This document shows, in pieces, positions 22,979-35,334 of a stretch of 64,000 nucleotides of DNA. Numbering within the stretch: the first letter of the stretch is position 1; each line of letters opens with the position of its first letter. Source of the stretch: Elephas maximus indicus (Eukaryota > Chordata > Mammalia > Proboscidea > Elephantidae); NCBI RefSeq assembly GCF_024166365.1, contig NC_064820.1, positions 139,458,001-139,522,000 on the forward strand. Direction: 5' to 3'. A program made the position numbers and the translations under genes. The notes under the pieces are model-generated. The model was not told where the DNA came from and did no database searches. It saw only the letters and a list, made by a program, of their open reading frames with translations.

Positions 22979-24276
22979 AACACTTCCTTAGATAGCTAGA
23001 AATAGAAATACCATATAATCCAGTAACCCCACTCCTAAAAATATATCTTAGAGAAATAAGAGTTGTCACAAGAATAGACATATGCACACCCATGTTCATT
23101 GCAGCATTTTTCACAAGCAAGAGGATGGAAATAACCTAGATGCCCATCAACAGATGAATGGCTAAACAAACTATGGTACATACACACGAAAGTGTATTAC
23201 ACAATGATAAAGAACAATGATGAATCTACAAAGCATCTCACACCATGGCTGAAGCTGGAGGGCATTATGCTGAGTGAAATAAGTCAATTGCAGAAAGACA
23301 AATATTGTATGAGACCATTACTGTAAAAACTCATGAGAAGTTTTATCAGAAAAAGAAACAATCTTTGATGGTTACAAGGAAGGGAAGGGGTAGGGGTGGA
23401 AAAACACTCAATAGACAATAGATAAGTGGTAACTTTGGTGAAGGGTAAGACAGTACACAATACTGGGGAAGCCAGCACAACTTGTACAAGGCAAGGTCAT
23501 GGAAGCTCCCTAGACACATCCAAACTACCTGAGGGACCTAATTGCTGGGCTGAAGGCTGTGGGGACCATGGTCTTGGGGAACATCTAGCTCAAGTGGCAT
23601 AACATAGCTTATAAAGAATATGTTCTACGTTCTACTTTGGAGGGTAGTGTCTGGGGTCTTAAAAGCCCATGAGTGGCCATCTAAGATACTCCACTGGTCT
23701 CAACCCTTCAGGAGCAAGGCAGAATAAAGAAAACAAAAGATTCAAGGGAAAGATTAGTCCAAAGGACTAATAGACCACATCTACCACGGCCTCCACCATA
23801 CTGAATCCAGTACAACTAGATAGTGCCTGGCTACCATCACCAACTGTTCTGGCAGGGATCACAATAGAGGGCCCAGACGGAGCTGGAGGAAAATGTAGAA
23901 CAAAATTCTAACTCACACACACAAAAAAGACTAAACTTACTGGTCTGACAGAGAAGGGAAAAACCCCAATAGTATGGCCCCTAGACACCCTTTTAGCTCA
24001 GTAATGAAGTCACTCCCGAGGTTCACCCTTCATCCAAAGATTAGACAGGCCCATAAAACAAAATGAGACTAAAGTGGCACACCAGCCCAGGGACAAGGAC
24101 TAGAAGACAGGAGGAGACAGGAAAGCTGGTAAATGGCAACTGAAGGTTGAGAAGGGAATGTGTTGACATGTCATGGGGTTGTTAATCAATGGCATAAAAC
24201 AATATGTGTACTAACTGTTTAAGGAGAAACTAGTTTGTTCTATAAACCTTCGTCTAAAGTACATTAAAAAAAAAAA
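22979..24276 (+). mobile_element. 5'-truncated L1 (copy A family)
   Basis: It starts in the last part of ORF2 (compare 11718 onward) and runs through the 3' UTR to an A tail at 24266-24276. ORF2 is broken. No clear target-site duplication was found. Confidence 0.85.
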
Positions 24277-24386
24277 CAGGACCGTATTTTCCATTCTAAG
24301 CTTATCCTTGTCTACACACATCCTTATGTAGGAGATAAGATTCTAGCATTTATACATTTATCCTTTATTTATAAAGGGCTTCGGAG

Positions 24387-24535
24387 GCCTGGTGGCACAA
24401 TGGTTAAGAGCTCAGGCTGCTAACCAGAAGGTTGGCAGTTTAAATTCACCAGTCACTCCTTGGAAACTATGGGGCAGTTCTATTCTGTTCTATAGGGTCG
24501 CTATGAGTCAGAATTGACTTGACAGAAACGGGTTT
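24387..24535 (+). mobile_element. AfroSINE
   Basis: The tRNA-like head ('tggttaagagct', 'ctgctaacca') and the conserved tail 'gggtcgctatgagtcagaat' are both present, followed by a T-rich end. Moderately diverged. Confidence 0.85.
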
Positions 24536-24653
24536 TTGTTTTTTTTTGTTTTGCTGTAAGCTAGGCAGTATTCCTAGTGTTGAGAACAAAACAGACAAGG
24601 TCTTTACACTTACAGATTTTACATTCTTGAGGGAGAAGAGAGATGACGAGCAT

Positions 24654-25971
24654 TGTCGTTGTTGTTGTTAGGTGCCGTCGAGTCGGTTCCGACTCATGGC
24701 GACCCTATGCACAACAGAATGAAACACTGCCCGGTCCTGCACCATCCTTACAATCGTTGTTATGCTTGAGCTCATTGTTGCAGCCACTGTGTCAATCCAC
24801 CTTGTTGAGGGTCTTCCTCTTTTCCGCTGACCCTGTACTCTGCCAAGCATGATGTCCTTCTCCAGGGACTGATCCCTCCTGACAACATGTCCAAAGTATG
24901 TAAGATGCAGTCTCGCCATCCTTGCCTCTAAGAAGCATTCTGGCCGCACTTCTTCCAAGACAGATTTGTTCGTTCTTTTGGCAATCCATAGTATATTCAA
25001 TATTCTTTGCCAACACCACAATTCAAAGGCGTCAATTCTTCTTTGGTCTTCCTTATTCATTGTTCAGCTTTCACACGCACACGCATACCATGGCTTGAGT
25101 CAGGCGCACCGTAGTCTTCAGGGTGACATCTTTGCTCTTCAACACTTTAAAGAGGTCCTTTGCAGCAGATTTACCCAATGCAATGCGTCTTTTGATTTCT
25201 TGACTGCCGCTTCCATGGCTGTTGATTATGGATCCAAGTAAAATGAAATTCTTGACAACTTCAATCTTTTCTCCGTTTATCATGATGTTGCTCATTGGTC
25301 CAGTTGTGAGGATTTTTGTTTTCTTTATGTGGTGGTGTAATTCATACTGAAGGCTGTGGTCTTTGATCTTCATTAGTAAGTGCTTCAAGTCCTCTTCACT
25401 TTCAGCAAGCAAGATTGTGTCATCTGCGTAACGCAGGTTGTTAAAGAGTCTTCCTCCAATCCTGATGCCCTGTTATTCATATAGTCCAGCTTCTTGTATT
25501 ATTTGTTCAGCATACAGATTAAATAGGTATGGTGAAAGAATACAACCCTGACGCACACCTTTCCTGACTTTAAACCAATCAGTATCCCCTTGTTCTGTCC
25601 GAACAACTGCCTCTTGATCTATGTAAAGATTCCTCAGGAGCACAATTAAGTGTTTTGGAATTCCCATTCTTCAACAGAGATGTTTCAACAAAGAGATGCA
25701 GCGCTGGAGGTGCTCGCTCGTCTATGCCAAGAAATATGGAAGACAGCTTCCTGGCCAACTGACTGGAAGAGGTCCATATTTATGCCTATTCCCAAGAAAG
25801 GTGATCCAACCGAATGTGGAAATTATAGAACAATATCATTAATATCACACGCAAGCAAAATTCTGCTGAAGATCATTCAAAAACGGCTCCAGCAGTATAT
25901 CAACAGGGAACTGCCAGAAATTCAGGCTGGTTTCAGAAGAGGACGTGGAACCAGGAATATTGTTGCTGATC
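24654..25971 (-). mobile_element. RTE-type LINE with 5' inversion (copy 1)
   Basis: A BovB-like RTE element. The 3' part (about 24655-25669) is on the minus strand. It encodes late reverse-transcriptase and C-terminal sequence in broken frames (VRKGVRQGCILSPYLFNLY, RRIDAFELWCWQRIL, QGQRKRGRPSTRWID) and ends in the (AAC)n-type tail at 24655-24670. The 5' part (about 25672-25971) is on the + strand: RT sequence GDPTECGNYRTISLI..AGFRRGRGTRNIVAD, which belongs upstream. Possible degenerate target duplication atgacgagcat (24643-24653) and atgatgaacat (25972-25982). Confidence 0.85.
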
Positions 25972-26082
25972 ATGATGAACATATAATTAAATAAATAATT
26001 CCTGATAATTTTAAGTGCTAAGGAAAAATATTTATTGATTTAACTTACAGAGCTTATTATGTTCTATGCACTGTCTTTTTGC
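25972..26082. other. AT-rich gap with start of a split MIR
   Basis: About 26040-26082 ('agcttattatgttctatgcactgt') looks like the 3' part of a MIR, continuing at about 27052-27164 after the RTE copy 2 insertion. Confidence 0.5.
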
Positions 26083-27051
26083 TGTTGTTGTTAAGTGCCT
26101 TCTAGTTGGTTTCGACTCATAGTGACAGAACAAAACACTGACAGGTCTTGCGCCATCCTCACAACACTTCTTATGCTTAAGCCCATCATGACAGCCACTG
26201 TGTGTATCTATCTCTTTGTGAGTCTTCTTCTCTTTTGCTGACCCTTTACTTTACCAACCATGATGTCCTTCTCCAGGGATTGGTCTCTCTTGAGAACGTG
26301 TCCAAAGTAAGTGACACCTTGCTGCTTAGGAGCATTCTAGACATACTTCTCCCAAGACAAATTTGTTCATTCTTTTGGCAGTCATTGGTATATTCGATAT
26401 TCTTCGCCAACATTATAATTCAAAGGTATCAGTTCTTCAGTCTTTCTTATTTGTTGTCCATCTTTTACATACATATGAGGCAATTGAAAATACTATGGCT
26501 TGGGTCAGGTGCACCTTAGTCCTCAAAGTGACATCTTTGCTTTTTAACACTTTAAAGAGATCTTCTGCAGCAGATTTGTCCAATGCACTATGTCATTTGG
26601 TTTCTTGAATGTTGCTTCTATGGGCATTGATTGTGGACCCAAGTAAAATTAAATCCCTGACAACTTCAATCTTCTCTCCATTTATCATAATGTTGCTTAT
26701 TGGTCCAGTTGTGAGGATTTTTGTTTTCTTTATGTTGAGGTGTAATCCATAGTGAAGGCTGTAATCTTTGATCTTCATCAGTAAGTGCTTCAAGTCCTCT
26801 TCACTCAGTCAACATTAACGATGTGGATGGAGTAAAACTTTTGGGATCTTCATTTGCTGTTGTGGAATAATGCAAAATGAGATGAAACAGCTGAAAACAT
26901 CCATTAGTGATTGGAATGTGAAATGCACAAAGTATGAATCTAGGAAATTGGAAGTCATAAAAAATGAAATTCATAAAGATCAATATCCTAGGCATTAGTG
27001 AGCTGAAATGGACTGATATTGGCCATTCTGAATTGGACAATCATATGGTCT
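26083..27051 (-). mobile_element. RTE-type LINE with 5' inversion (copy 2)
   Basis: The minus-strand 3' part (26083-about 26804) matches copy 1 but is more diverged. About 26806-27051 is + strand sequence of the RTE endonuclease start (compare the reverse complement of 48250-48470), so order and orientation are inverted. It appears to sit inside a MIR. Confidence 0.82.
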
Positions 27052-27164
27052 AAAAGTGCTCTATAAATAGGAAGAGATTTTATTTTATTTTACCCTATAA
27101 GTAGATACTACAAATATCCCCATTTTCAGATAAGAAACCTAAGCACAAAAAGGTTAAGTATCTT
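27052..27164 (+). repeat. MIR 3' part
   Basis: 'gtgctctataaata' followed by 'ccccattttcagataagaaac' is typical of MIR 3' ends. The left half is at about 26040-26082. Confidence 0.55.
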
Positions 27165-27343
27165 AAAAAAAAATTTTTTTTTTTTTTTTTTTAGGTAGCA
27201 TATAATGGAGAGAGGATTTGAACATAGGTAGTGTAGATCTGTTGCCTAAAATAAGTTAACAGGATTTCAATGAGAGGATAGACTGAGGAGGGAGGTACTA
27301 ATTTAGAGAGGGTACCAAATGGTCGGCAGTATCTAGGAAAAGA

Positions 27344-27428
27344 GGAGTCCCTGGGTGTCAAAAATGGTTAAGCGCTTGACTACTATCCAAAAGGTTGGCA
27401 GTTCAAATCCACCCAGAGGCACCTTGGA
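27344..27428 (+). mobile_element. AfroSINE head fragment
   Basis: Only the tRNA-like part is present ('aatggttaagcgcttgact', 'ggttggcagttcaaatcc'). The tail is missing. A long A/T run lies upstream (27165-27193). Confidence 0.75.
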
Positions 27429-28131
27429 ATTTTGAGCTGAGAACTAAAGGTTGTGAACAAACCAATCAAGCAAATTTGGAACAGAGATTTCTAAGCAGAA
27501 AGAATAGCACATACAATGGCTCTGTGATGAGAACACTGTGGCACCTCCTAGTATGTGAGGATATCAAAGAAGTAAGCAAGGAACAGACTGTGTCAAGTCT
27601 TACAGGCCAAGTTAGGAGTCTAATTTTACAGTAATATAATGGGAAGCCCTTAAAAAGCAGAGGAGTAAAATGATCTGATATGTTAAACTACATAGTTCCC
27701 TATGTACATTTATAAGAAGGTAAATGCATAGAGAAAAATCCAGGGGGAAACATACCAACCAATAACAGTGATTTGTTCTGGGGATTGGTTGTGGAACATG
27801 ACAGCAATCAAGGGGATTTCCACTTTATCTGTATTTTACGTGAGAATGTACTTGTGTATTTATACAAATGAATACATAAAGACAACTTAAGCTCCATAAA
27901 ATCACACATATTGTGTAGCCTGAAATCCACTCAGTCATAAGCAGATGTACCATGTAAAAGAAAACACTGTATTGTGCAACTCATGAAGATTGCTTTAGAC
28001 ACAAACCTGAGTTACAGGATGTATATTTCCCTTAGAAAAACCACAAGGAGTCATGTGTATTGCACACTGTGCAAATCAGTGTAGGAAAATTGGGAATACC
28101 CTTAAGAAGCATGCTGTGATTGTTAAAGGTA
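27429..28131. other. No recognised feature
   Basis: AT-rich sequence; nothing recognisable on either strand beyond short open frames. Confidence 0.5.
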
Positions 28132-28561
28132 TGTCAACATGGCTGGGCCATGATCCTCAGTGGTTTAGCAGTTATAACGTAATTTGCCAGCTTTTTAATG
28201 ATGTAATCACCTGCGTAGTGAGATCTGATACATTGTGGTCACCTCCATGATGGTGAGGCAAGGCTTACTGGCTTTTCTCGCTCTGGCTCCTGCAGAGTCA
28301 TCTGACCTCCTGTTCCTGGGACTTGATCTAGCAGCTTACCTGCCGTCTGATCTTCTGATTGATCTTAGAATTGCCAGCACCTGTGGTTATGTGAGTCAGG
28401 AGAAGCCTCCAGCCTGATCCACGAACTTGGGACTTTCCAGCCTCTACAACCACATGAGCCATTTCCTTTATAAAAATCTCTCTCTCTGTCTCTCTCTATA
28501 TATACACATTTATGTGCTGCATTGGTCTTGCTTCTCTAGAAAGCCCAGCCTAAGATACATA
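28132..28561 (+). repeat. ERVL/MLT2-like solo LTR remnant
   Basis: It starts TGTCAACATGGCTGGGCCATG. It ends with 'gagccatttcc...aaatctctctctct', a (TA)n stretch, 'attggtcttgcttctctaga' and 'cccagcctaagataca', the layout of old mammalian ERVL LTRs. Exact subfamily uncertain. Confidence 0.55.
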
Positions 28562-28837
28562 CTAAGTAAAGCTGCATTGTGAGACTGAGAAAATCCACTT
28601 TAGGAGTAAGAATTCTGTTGGCTTATCACAGTGGGAAGCAATTGACAATCCTGTGCATTACATAATGCATGGACACCATTTTCAGTGTAAAGCTGAACTA
28701 TTACTGCCAGCTCTTGCCCCTCTTTACAGAATGCAGCTGGTGAACTGTGCTTTAGGTGTAAAGCTGGCTTACCTCATTCCTCTACTCCTTTGAGAGTTGA
28801 GCCTTTGCAATTTACCACCCACTTTCCCATCTCAATG

Positions 28838-28990
28838 GGGCCTTTGTGGAGCAGTGGTTAAGCATTTGGCTGCCAACCAAAAAGGTTGGCAGTTCAAATC
28901 TACCGGCCATTACTTGGAAACCCTATGGGGCAGCTCTCTGTCCTGACGGATCACTATTAGTCAGAATTGACTTGATGGCAATGGGTTTCT
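28838..28990 (+). mobile_element. AfroSINE
   Basis: Head 'ggagcagtggttaagcattt', 'ggttggcagttcaaatc' and tail 'agtcagaattgacttgatgg'. Diverged but complete in layout. Confidence 0.82.
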
Positions 28991-29396
28991 CCATCTCACT
29001 GCTTTCATCTTCCCATTTCCTGTTCGCAACCCCTTTTTCATCACATAGTTTATTTCCTGCTGGTCTCACTCTCCATCTTAACTTTTTTCATTGCTTTTGT
29101 ATACTTTACATGATGCCACATCCAATGTCCTGCCTCCTAGTTACTTACTGCTCTCATTTCCAGTGACATTTTTTTATCAAATAAACTATTGGCATTTTCT
29201 TCCATGGTCACGCTCTGGACATGTTCATTACCAAAAACCTTACTACTTCCGAAATCATCCTACCTTTCCAGCTCAGGTACTTCCAGTGCATTGACTAGTG
29301 TGGCTCTCCTAATACCCAAAGTCCCTTTCTGTCTTCCTTAGACTGCATGATTCATCATTGCAATCAATAACCTTGCTTCTCTTTTCCTCCTATCAT
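28991..29396. other. No recognised feature
   Basis: Pyrimidine-rich sequence ending at an A run (29397-29416); no gene or family recognised. Confidence 0.45.
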
Positions 29397-29416
29397 AAAA
29401 AAAAAAAAAAAAAAAA

Positions 29417-30530
29417 TACTCTCCTAAAATACATGAGGTTTTCCAGTTCAAAATGTTTTCTAATTTCTATTGTCATTTCTTTCTTGATACCTGAGTTATT
29501 TAGAGGTATGTTTCTTAATTTTGAACATAGGGGAATTTTGTGTGTGTGTGTGTGTGTGCTTTAGGTGAAGGTTTACAGAGCAAATTAGTTTCTCCTTAAA
29601 CAGTTAATACACATGTTGTTTTGTGACATTAGTTGCCAACCCTGCAACATGTCAACATTCTCCCCTTCTCAACCTTGGGTTCCCATTTCCATTCATCCAG
29701 CTTTTCTGTCCCTCCTGCCTTCTTGTCTTTGCCCCTGGGCTGGTGTGCCCATTTAGTCTCGTATACATGGTTGAGCTACATGTATTATTGTTTGTTTTAT
29801 GGGCCTGTCTAATTTTTGGCTGAAGGGTAAACCTCAGCAGTAACTTCAGTACTGAGTTAAAACAGTGTCCCAGGGCTGTGCTTTCAGGGTGTCTTCAGTC
29901 TCCATCACACCAGTAAGTCTGGTCTTTTTTTGTGAGTTTGAATTTTGTTGTACATTTTTCTCTAGCTCTGTCTGGAACCTTCTATTGTGATCCCTGTCAG
30001 AGCAGTCAGCGGTGGTAGCTGGGCACCATTTAGTTGCTCTGGTGGAGCTTGACGAAGGCCGTGAGAGTTGTGTTCCATTAGTCCGTTGGACTAATCTTTC
30101 CCTTGTGTCTTTGGTTTTCTTCATTCTCCCTTGCTCCAGATGGGGTGGGACCGGTAGATGTGTCTTAGATTGCCACTCACAAGTTTTTAAGTGAGACACT
30201 GCTCACCAAAGTAAGATGTAGAACATTTTCCTTATAAATTAGGTCATGCTAAGTGAGCTAAATGTCTGAACCTAGGGGAATTTTCTAATTGTCTTTTTAT
30301 TATTTATTTTGAGCTTAATGCATTGTTATCAGAGAACATGCTCTGATTTCAATCTTTTTAAATATAAGGTTAGCTTTATGTTTCATGTCTGTCTTTTATT
30401 TCATAAATATAATAATCATAAACATTTTATAATCTGTGTCTAATTTTTCAATATATGAGGTCTTTCCTGATCTGTATTTGTAGTTTGTTTTTGTTAAGTT
30501 CTTGATCATTGTATCACTTCCCCTTGGGTG
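29417..30530 (-). mobile_element. Very old L1 5' segment, interrupted
   Basis: 29417-29539 and 30268-about 30530 together read like the antisense 5' region of ancient L1M-type elements ('cctgagttatttagaggt', 'cattgttatcagagaacatg'). A younger minus-strand L1 tail is inserted between them. Family assignment is by resemblance only. Confidence 0.5.
29540..30267 (-). mobile_element. 5'-truncated L1 3' end with (CA)n tail
   Basis: Minus-strand L1 3' UTR of the copy A family. It is flanked by gaac[a/c]taggggaatttt at 29523-29539 and 30268-30284, a 17-bp target duplication. Where the poly-A should be, the element ends in (GT)n on the + strand (29540-29559). Confidence 0.85.
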
Positions 30531-30634
30531 GTTAGTAATTTTTTCTGTTAGTAGCTCATTTTCCTCAGAAAAGCATGTGTAGGATTTCTCTTAAGTCTAA
30601 AATTTAAGTTATGAACTAACTCTATGTTTAACTT

Positions 30635-30746
30635 TTGAAGAAATGCCAGGCTGTTTTCCAAAATGGCCTTACCATTTTACATTCCCAACAGAAATTTGAG
30701 GGCTCCAATTTCTCCACATCCTCATCAACACTTATTATTTGTCATC

Positions 30747-30748
<2 letters not shown>
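30635..30748 (-). mobile_element. Old L1 ORF2 3' fragment
   Basis: The minus strand resembles the L1 ORF2 end ('ccattttggaaaacagcctgg'-like region around 30650-30672 read in reverse). It abuts a trinucleotide microsatellite. Confidence 0.6.

Positions 30749-30802
<54 letters not shown>
30749..30802. repeat. (ATT)n microsatellite
   Basis: About 17-18 near-perfect ATT units directly after an L1 fragment. Confidence 0.95.
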
Positions 30803-31756
30803 GCCAAGTCAATAAGTCCAGCCCATGCTAAAGGAGAAGGGATTACACTTGGGTATGAACGCCAAGAGATGAGGATCACTGAGGGTCGTCTTAGAGGCTA
30901 CTTATCATACTAGGGAAGACAAATGTTTGTAGCCACGTTCTAACATACTCAAGCATCCAGGCCAGCAAAAAAAGTGCCTTTTACAGAGTTTGTGCCTGAA
31001 CAGTCTACTTTTATTTTGATGTAGCATAATTTACCAGAGTTCTTTGAAAATGAGCAATACAATAAATGCACTTGGCCTTATTAAGAATGATCCTAAAGCA
31101 ATTCATAGCACTTTAAAATTTGCTGCCAGCTCATTTTCCTCAAAAATCGGAATCTATTTCAGGTACATTTTCTTGAACAGCTGCTTATCCCATTTAAGTA
31201 TTCAAAAATAGAAACTCCCAGTTAAGTTGTGCTTTGTTCCATTCTTCTCTGTCTACAGAACGGAGTATATAACAGCAAAACCCATTGCCATATGAGTTGA
31301 CTCTGACTCATAGCAACCCCATGTAATAAAAAAAAATAGAGGATAAAATATCCAATAAGTGAGATAATTCAGTTGCTATTACCTATATCTTATTTCACTG
31401 CAATGTATATGTGAATTCAGACCCTAACTTTCATTTTTCTTAAGGAAAACTTATTTTCCCTCATCGGGAATGGAAGGGTGAAAATCTGATGATTTCTTTC
31501 CTCACCATATCGTAATATCCCCATTACCACCCCAATATTTGGTGGAAAAAGTGTTTGTAAAGAAATCTATTAGTGGGAACAGTAATAGATGTACAGGCTT
31601 TTTTTACAGCCTTTCCTGAACTGATATCCTCAATTCTCTGAGAAATGTGTCCAAATGCAACATAGACCCTCTGCTTTTTGCCTTATTAGATTGTTACAAT
31701 CTAAAAACGTGCTCATGTTAAACAACTAGGTGATTTCTACTTCAGGCAGACATGAA
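30803..31756. other. Mostly unrecognised; AfroSINE tail fragment
   Basis: No gene. About 31276-31330 carries an antisense AfroSINE tail ('aaaacccattgccatatgag', 'gactcatagcaacccc'). Confidence 0.55.
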
Positions 31757-31924
31757 ACCAACCAAACCAAACCCAGTGCCGTCGAGTCAATTCCGACTCA
31801 TAGCAACCCTATAGGATAGAGTAGAACTGCCCCACAGAGTTTCCAAGGAGCACCTGGCAGCTTTGAACTGCCGACCCTTTGGTTAACAGCCGTAGCACTT
31901 AACCACTACACCACCAGGGTTTCC
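31757..31924 (-). mobile_element. AfroSINE
   Basis: Complete on the minus strand, from head 'ggaaaccctggtggtgtagt' to tail 'gagtcggaattgactcgacgg' and 'gggtttggttt'. Low divergence. Confidence 0.9.
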
Positions 31925-33140
31925 TAGGCAGACGTGAAAAAGGTCTCTGCTATTTAGAAAACAGTGCCACCAAATCACCACAGGAGGGAGTACAGAGCCA
32001 CAGAAACATCCCATTAGGTGTTTTTAAGGCTCAAAAAACCAAACCAAACTCGTTGCCATTGAGCTGAGAGAAAACCTGCTGAGATCTCCCCACCTCCGTT
32101 CTCCTTCCAATAATTCCAAGACTTTCTTCAGGCCAAAGGCAGCGCCAATATTTGCAGGTCTCCCTGTAAGTTGAGGCAAAGACAGCTGGCAAAAACAGTA
32201 ACACTGTTTTTTGCCAGCTGTCAGCAGCTTATTTCTCCTGCTGCTGCCCCAGGCTGCCTTCCCCAAGGAATACTTGCCTATTTAATATGGATCTGTAACC
32301 AGTGGGTTCCTGTCTCAGTGCTGAAGGCCCCCTTCAGTGCCTGTCTTGGCTCTCTGGTTTATCACGAGAGCCCAAATGTCTGGTTTTATAGGAATACTTG
32401 CTATGTTCAGTGATTCAAACGCTCCTTGAATTAATTTGTCATGGCACTAAAGCAATGAGGTGACGTTGACACCAATAAGTAACTTTCAAAGGCCTACTCA
32501 GTAAGCAGGAAAAGTTCAGATTTGGAGCCTAGGAAAACGCCACTTTTCTTGGAATGACATAAATAGAAATCTCCAATTAGAATCTACAATCACTTCTGAG
32601 TCCTTTGTTCCTGGGGAAGTTCTCAAATTATGCACTCCATAAATGGTGGCACATTTTATCTAATTATCATCCAAATCCTTTTTTTTTTTTCTTCAGTGTG
32701 GCACAGCTTGGAAAAAGAAATGATGGATAGAACTGCGTAAGATAGTTTTCCCTCAGCAGAGTTAGTCAGACCCTGCAGACAGAATGTGAAGCAAAAAAAA
32801 AATAAAATAATACAGGGAGGAGCCAATACAACAAGAGAGAATTTATGACTGTGACAATAAAAATATGAATCTTCGAGTCCTGGCTGATGCTTACTAATAC
32901 ACATGGATTCAACAGAACAGGTTTTCAAACTACAATGGAAAAAAATTGCAAACAAATAACTAAATATATGTCACAGGAGATCATTATTTTACTAGACTTT
33001 TATGATAACTCTTTTCCGAGGAGCTCAAAGTGCTGTGCTGACTGGAAATAAAAGCATCTTTAAACACTGCCAGAGGCAAAGTGGTAGTCTGGCCACGGTG
33101 GTGGAGAAAAGATGAGAGAAGGCAAAAATAATAACTAAGA
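31925..33140. other. Mostly unrecognised
   Basis: No gene recognised. About 32033-32066 is another antisense AfroSINE tail scrap. A/T-rich runs occur near 32680 and 32795. Confidence 0.5.
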
Positions 33141-33712
33141 TGACCTATAGGGTCACTGTTATGGATTGAATTGTGTCACCCCAAAATATCTATCATCCTG
33201 GCTAGGTCATGATTCCCAGCATTGTATGATTGTCTACCATTTTGTCATCTGATGTGATTTCCTTATGTGTTGAAAATCCTATCACTATGATGTTAATGAG
33301 ATGGATTAGCACCAGTTATATTAATGAGATCTACAAGATTAGATAGTGTCTTAAGTCAATCTCTTTTGAGTTATAAAAGAAAGAAGCAAGCAGAGAGACA
33401 TGGAGACCTCATACCACCAAGAAACCAGTGCCAGGAGCAGAGCATGTGCTTTGGACTTGAGGTTTCTGCGCTGAAATGCTCCCCAGACCAAGGGAAGACT
33501 GATGACAAGGACCTTCCTCTAGAGCCAACAGAGAGAGAAAGCCTTTCCCTGGAGCTGGCGCCCTGAATTTGGATTTCTAGCCTACTGGATTGTGAGAGAG
33601 TTAACTGCTGTTTGTTAAAGTCATCTACCTAATGGTATTTCTGTTATAGCAGCACTAGATAACCAAGACAGTCGCTATGAGTTGGAATCGACTCGACAGC
33701 AATTGGGTGTTT
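33141..33712 (+). mobile_element. AfroSINE tail split by the solo LTR
   Basis: 33141-33156 and 33671-33712 are the two halves of an AfroSINE 3' tail. The SINE head is absent or unrecognisable. Confidence 0.75.
33157..33670 (+). repeat. Solo LTR of the MaLR-type family
   Basis: The same LTR family as 6676-7171 (start TGTTATGGATTGAATTGTGTC, end ..AAGACA). It is flanked by GTCAC (33152-33156) and GTCGC (33671-33675), and interrupts an AfroSINE tail: 'cctatagggtcac | LTR | gtcgctatgagttggaatcg'. Confidence 0.85.
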
Positions 33713-35334
33713 TTGGAAGATTACTTAAAGACAAGAAGAGCAAGAAAAAGACCAATGGGAACATTCAACTGGCTAAGGAGTGAGAATACAGCCAAGGCTC
33801 TGACTGTGCTGATCTCAAAAGCTTAGGGGTGCTTATTGCAATTTGATAGACTCATGACATCTTGAATCTTGGAATCTTCAGCAGATTTCAGGTCCAGAAA
33901 ATATGACGCAGTTCCCCAAACTCCTCTCCCTAACACCCTCCTACTATCAACACCGGTCCCTCTTACACAATGCTCATTTATTATGGAGAAATATATGCCT
34001 CCAAGGCATCATAAGCTTGCATTCCTGCCATTTTAACTGGATTCCTTCCGAACTTTAGACCCGCTCAAGTCAATATGATTTTATTCCTGTGCTCCAAAAG
34101 CTCAAGGAACTTCTAAGAAGCAGGCCAGCCTTATATCCAGATTGAGAAGTCACTAAGTCAAGGCCTATCACAAAGTCTCAGCAAAAAGGTATGATGTACT
34201 GGTGGCTTGTCATTATGTATCTCTGAACCGATCACTGCAGTTGTGGGAATATGAAGCTTTGATTGGTCAGGCCTGGGTCACATGCTACCCTTGGAGCTGG
34301 GGGCAGAGTTGGCTCTGGGACCACAGGCATTGAGAGGAGAGGAAGTATAGATTCCCAGTGAATACTGGAGGCTATGATAAGTAGAGTAAATCAATGCTGA
34401 GCAGCCAAAAAGCACCGTATGTCCATCTCAATCACTTTTCAAACCTTCCCTCTCCATAGTCACCTAGCACAGATCTATTTGGCTTTTAGTGAACCTTGGA
34501 TTTTTGAATATAATGTAAATGGAGCCCCTGGTATTGTGCAACATGGTGGTCCTGCCTATCAGCAATTACACACTGGTTATTGCTGTGTGATGATGATCCT
34601 GGGTATCTGGTTGCTCAGTACTGCTTCAGTCTCTACCCATATCTTTCTTTAATTTCTATTGTCACCGGGTCACAAAAATAAAATCACTCGGAGACAAACC
34701 AAGCCAATGATAATGTCTGAGAGTAGCACACAGATCCCAGATAATAACTGTCATGGTGACAGGGGAAACTTCAAGAATGGTAAGGGTGATGGAATGTGGT
34801 CATTACCACTGTTTTTAATTCATCTTAGAACAAGGCACATTAGCAATACAAAATTCACATAAAATAAGTCATCCATTTCAAGTAACATCTCCATTTTCCC
34901 CTTTCAGCATTGTGATAAAAAATAAAAAGAGTAGATACCTATCACTCACATCTGGTTCCCACATTAACCACATGTAATCAAATGAATTATTAAGTGGTTT
35001 ATTATGATGGAGTGATTGCCCTTCCACGGCAAGACAGTTTCTCCACATCTATAGAGCAAGAAGCATATATAATGAGAGTATAATAATTCTTGTCTAGGAA
35101 GACAAACATTTTCCTCAGAGTGATTCAGCTCTGCCTCCACCTTCTGTAGCTTGCCACTGGAAAATCTCACTATCAGCCTTGTGGGCAATCCTGAGGATTG
35201 CCACTAAATCTTGGGAACTAGGTCTCCTGATGAGCTGGACCTACAGTAAACAATGTGGGCACAAGAGCTGGAGGGCAGAGGCTAAGGACTCTTCTCCTGC
35301 CAGACTCAAGAGTGCACAGGCAAGGGGTGTACAG
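33713..35334. other. No recognised feature
   Basis: No gene, exon or repeat family recognised; short open frames only. Confidence 0.45.

Noticed and set aside
24387-24535. AfroSINE heads as tRNA genes
   Set aside because: They carry box A/B-like motifs but no complete cloverleaf; they are tRNA-derived SINE heads.
25473-25667. RTE reverse-transcriptase piece as a domesticated gene
   Set aside because: Frames are broken, and the inverted and truncated layout is a typical dead insertion.
30635-30913. 92-codon frame with an isoleucine run
   Set aside because: The isoleucine run is the (ATT)n microsatellite.
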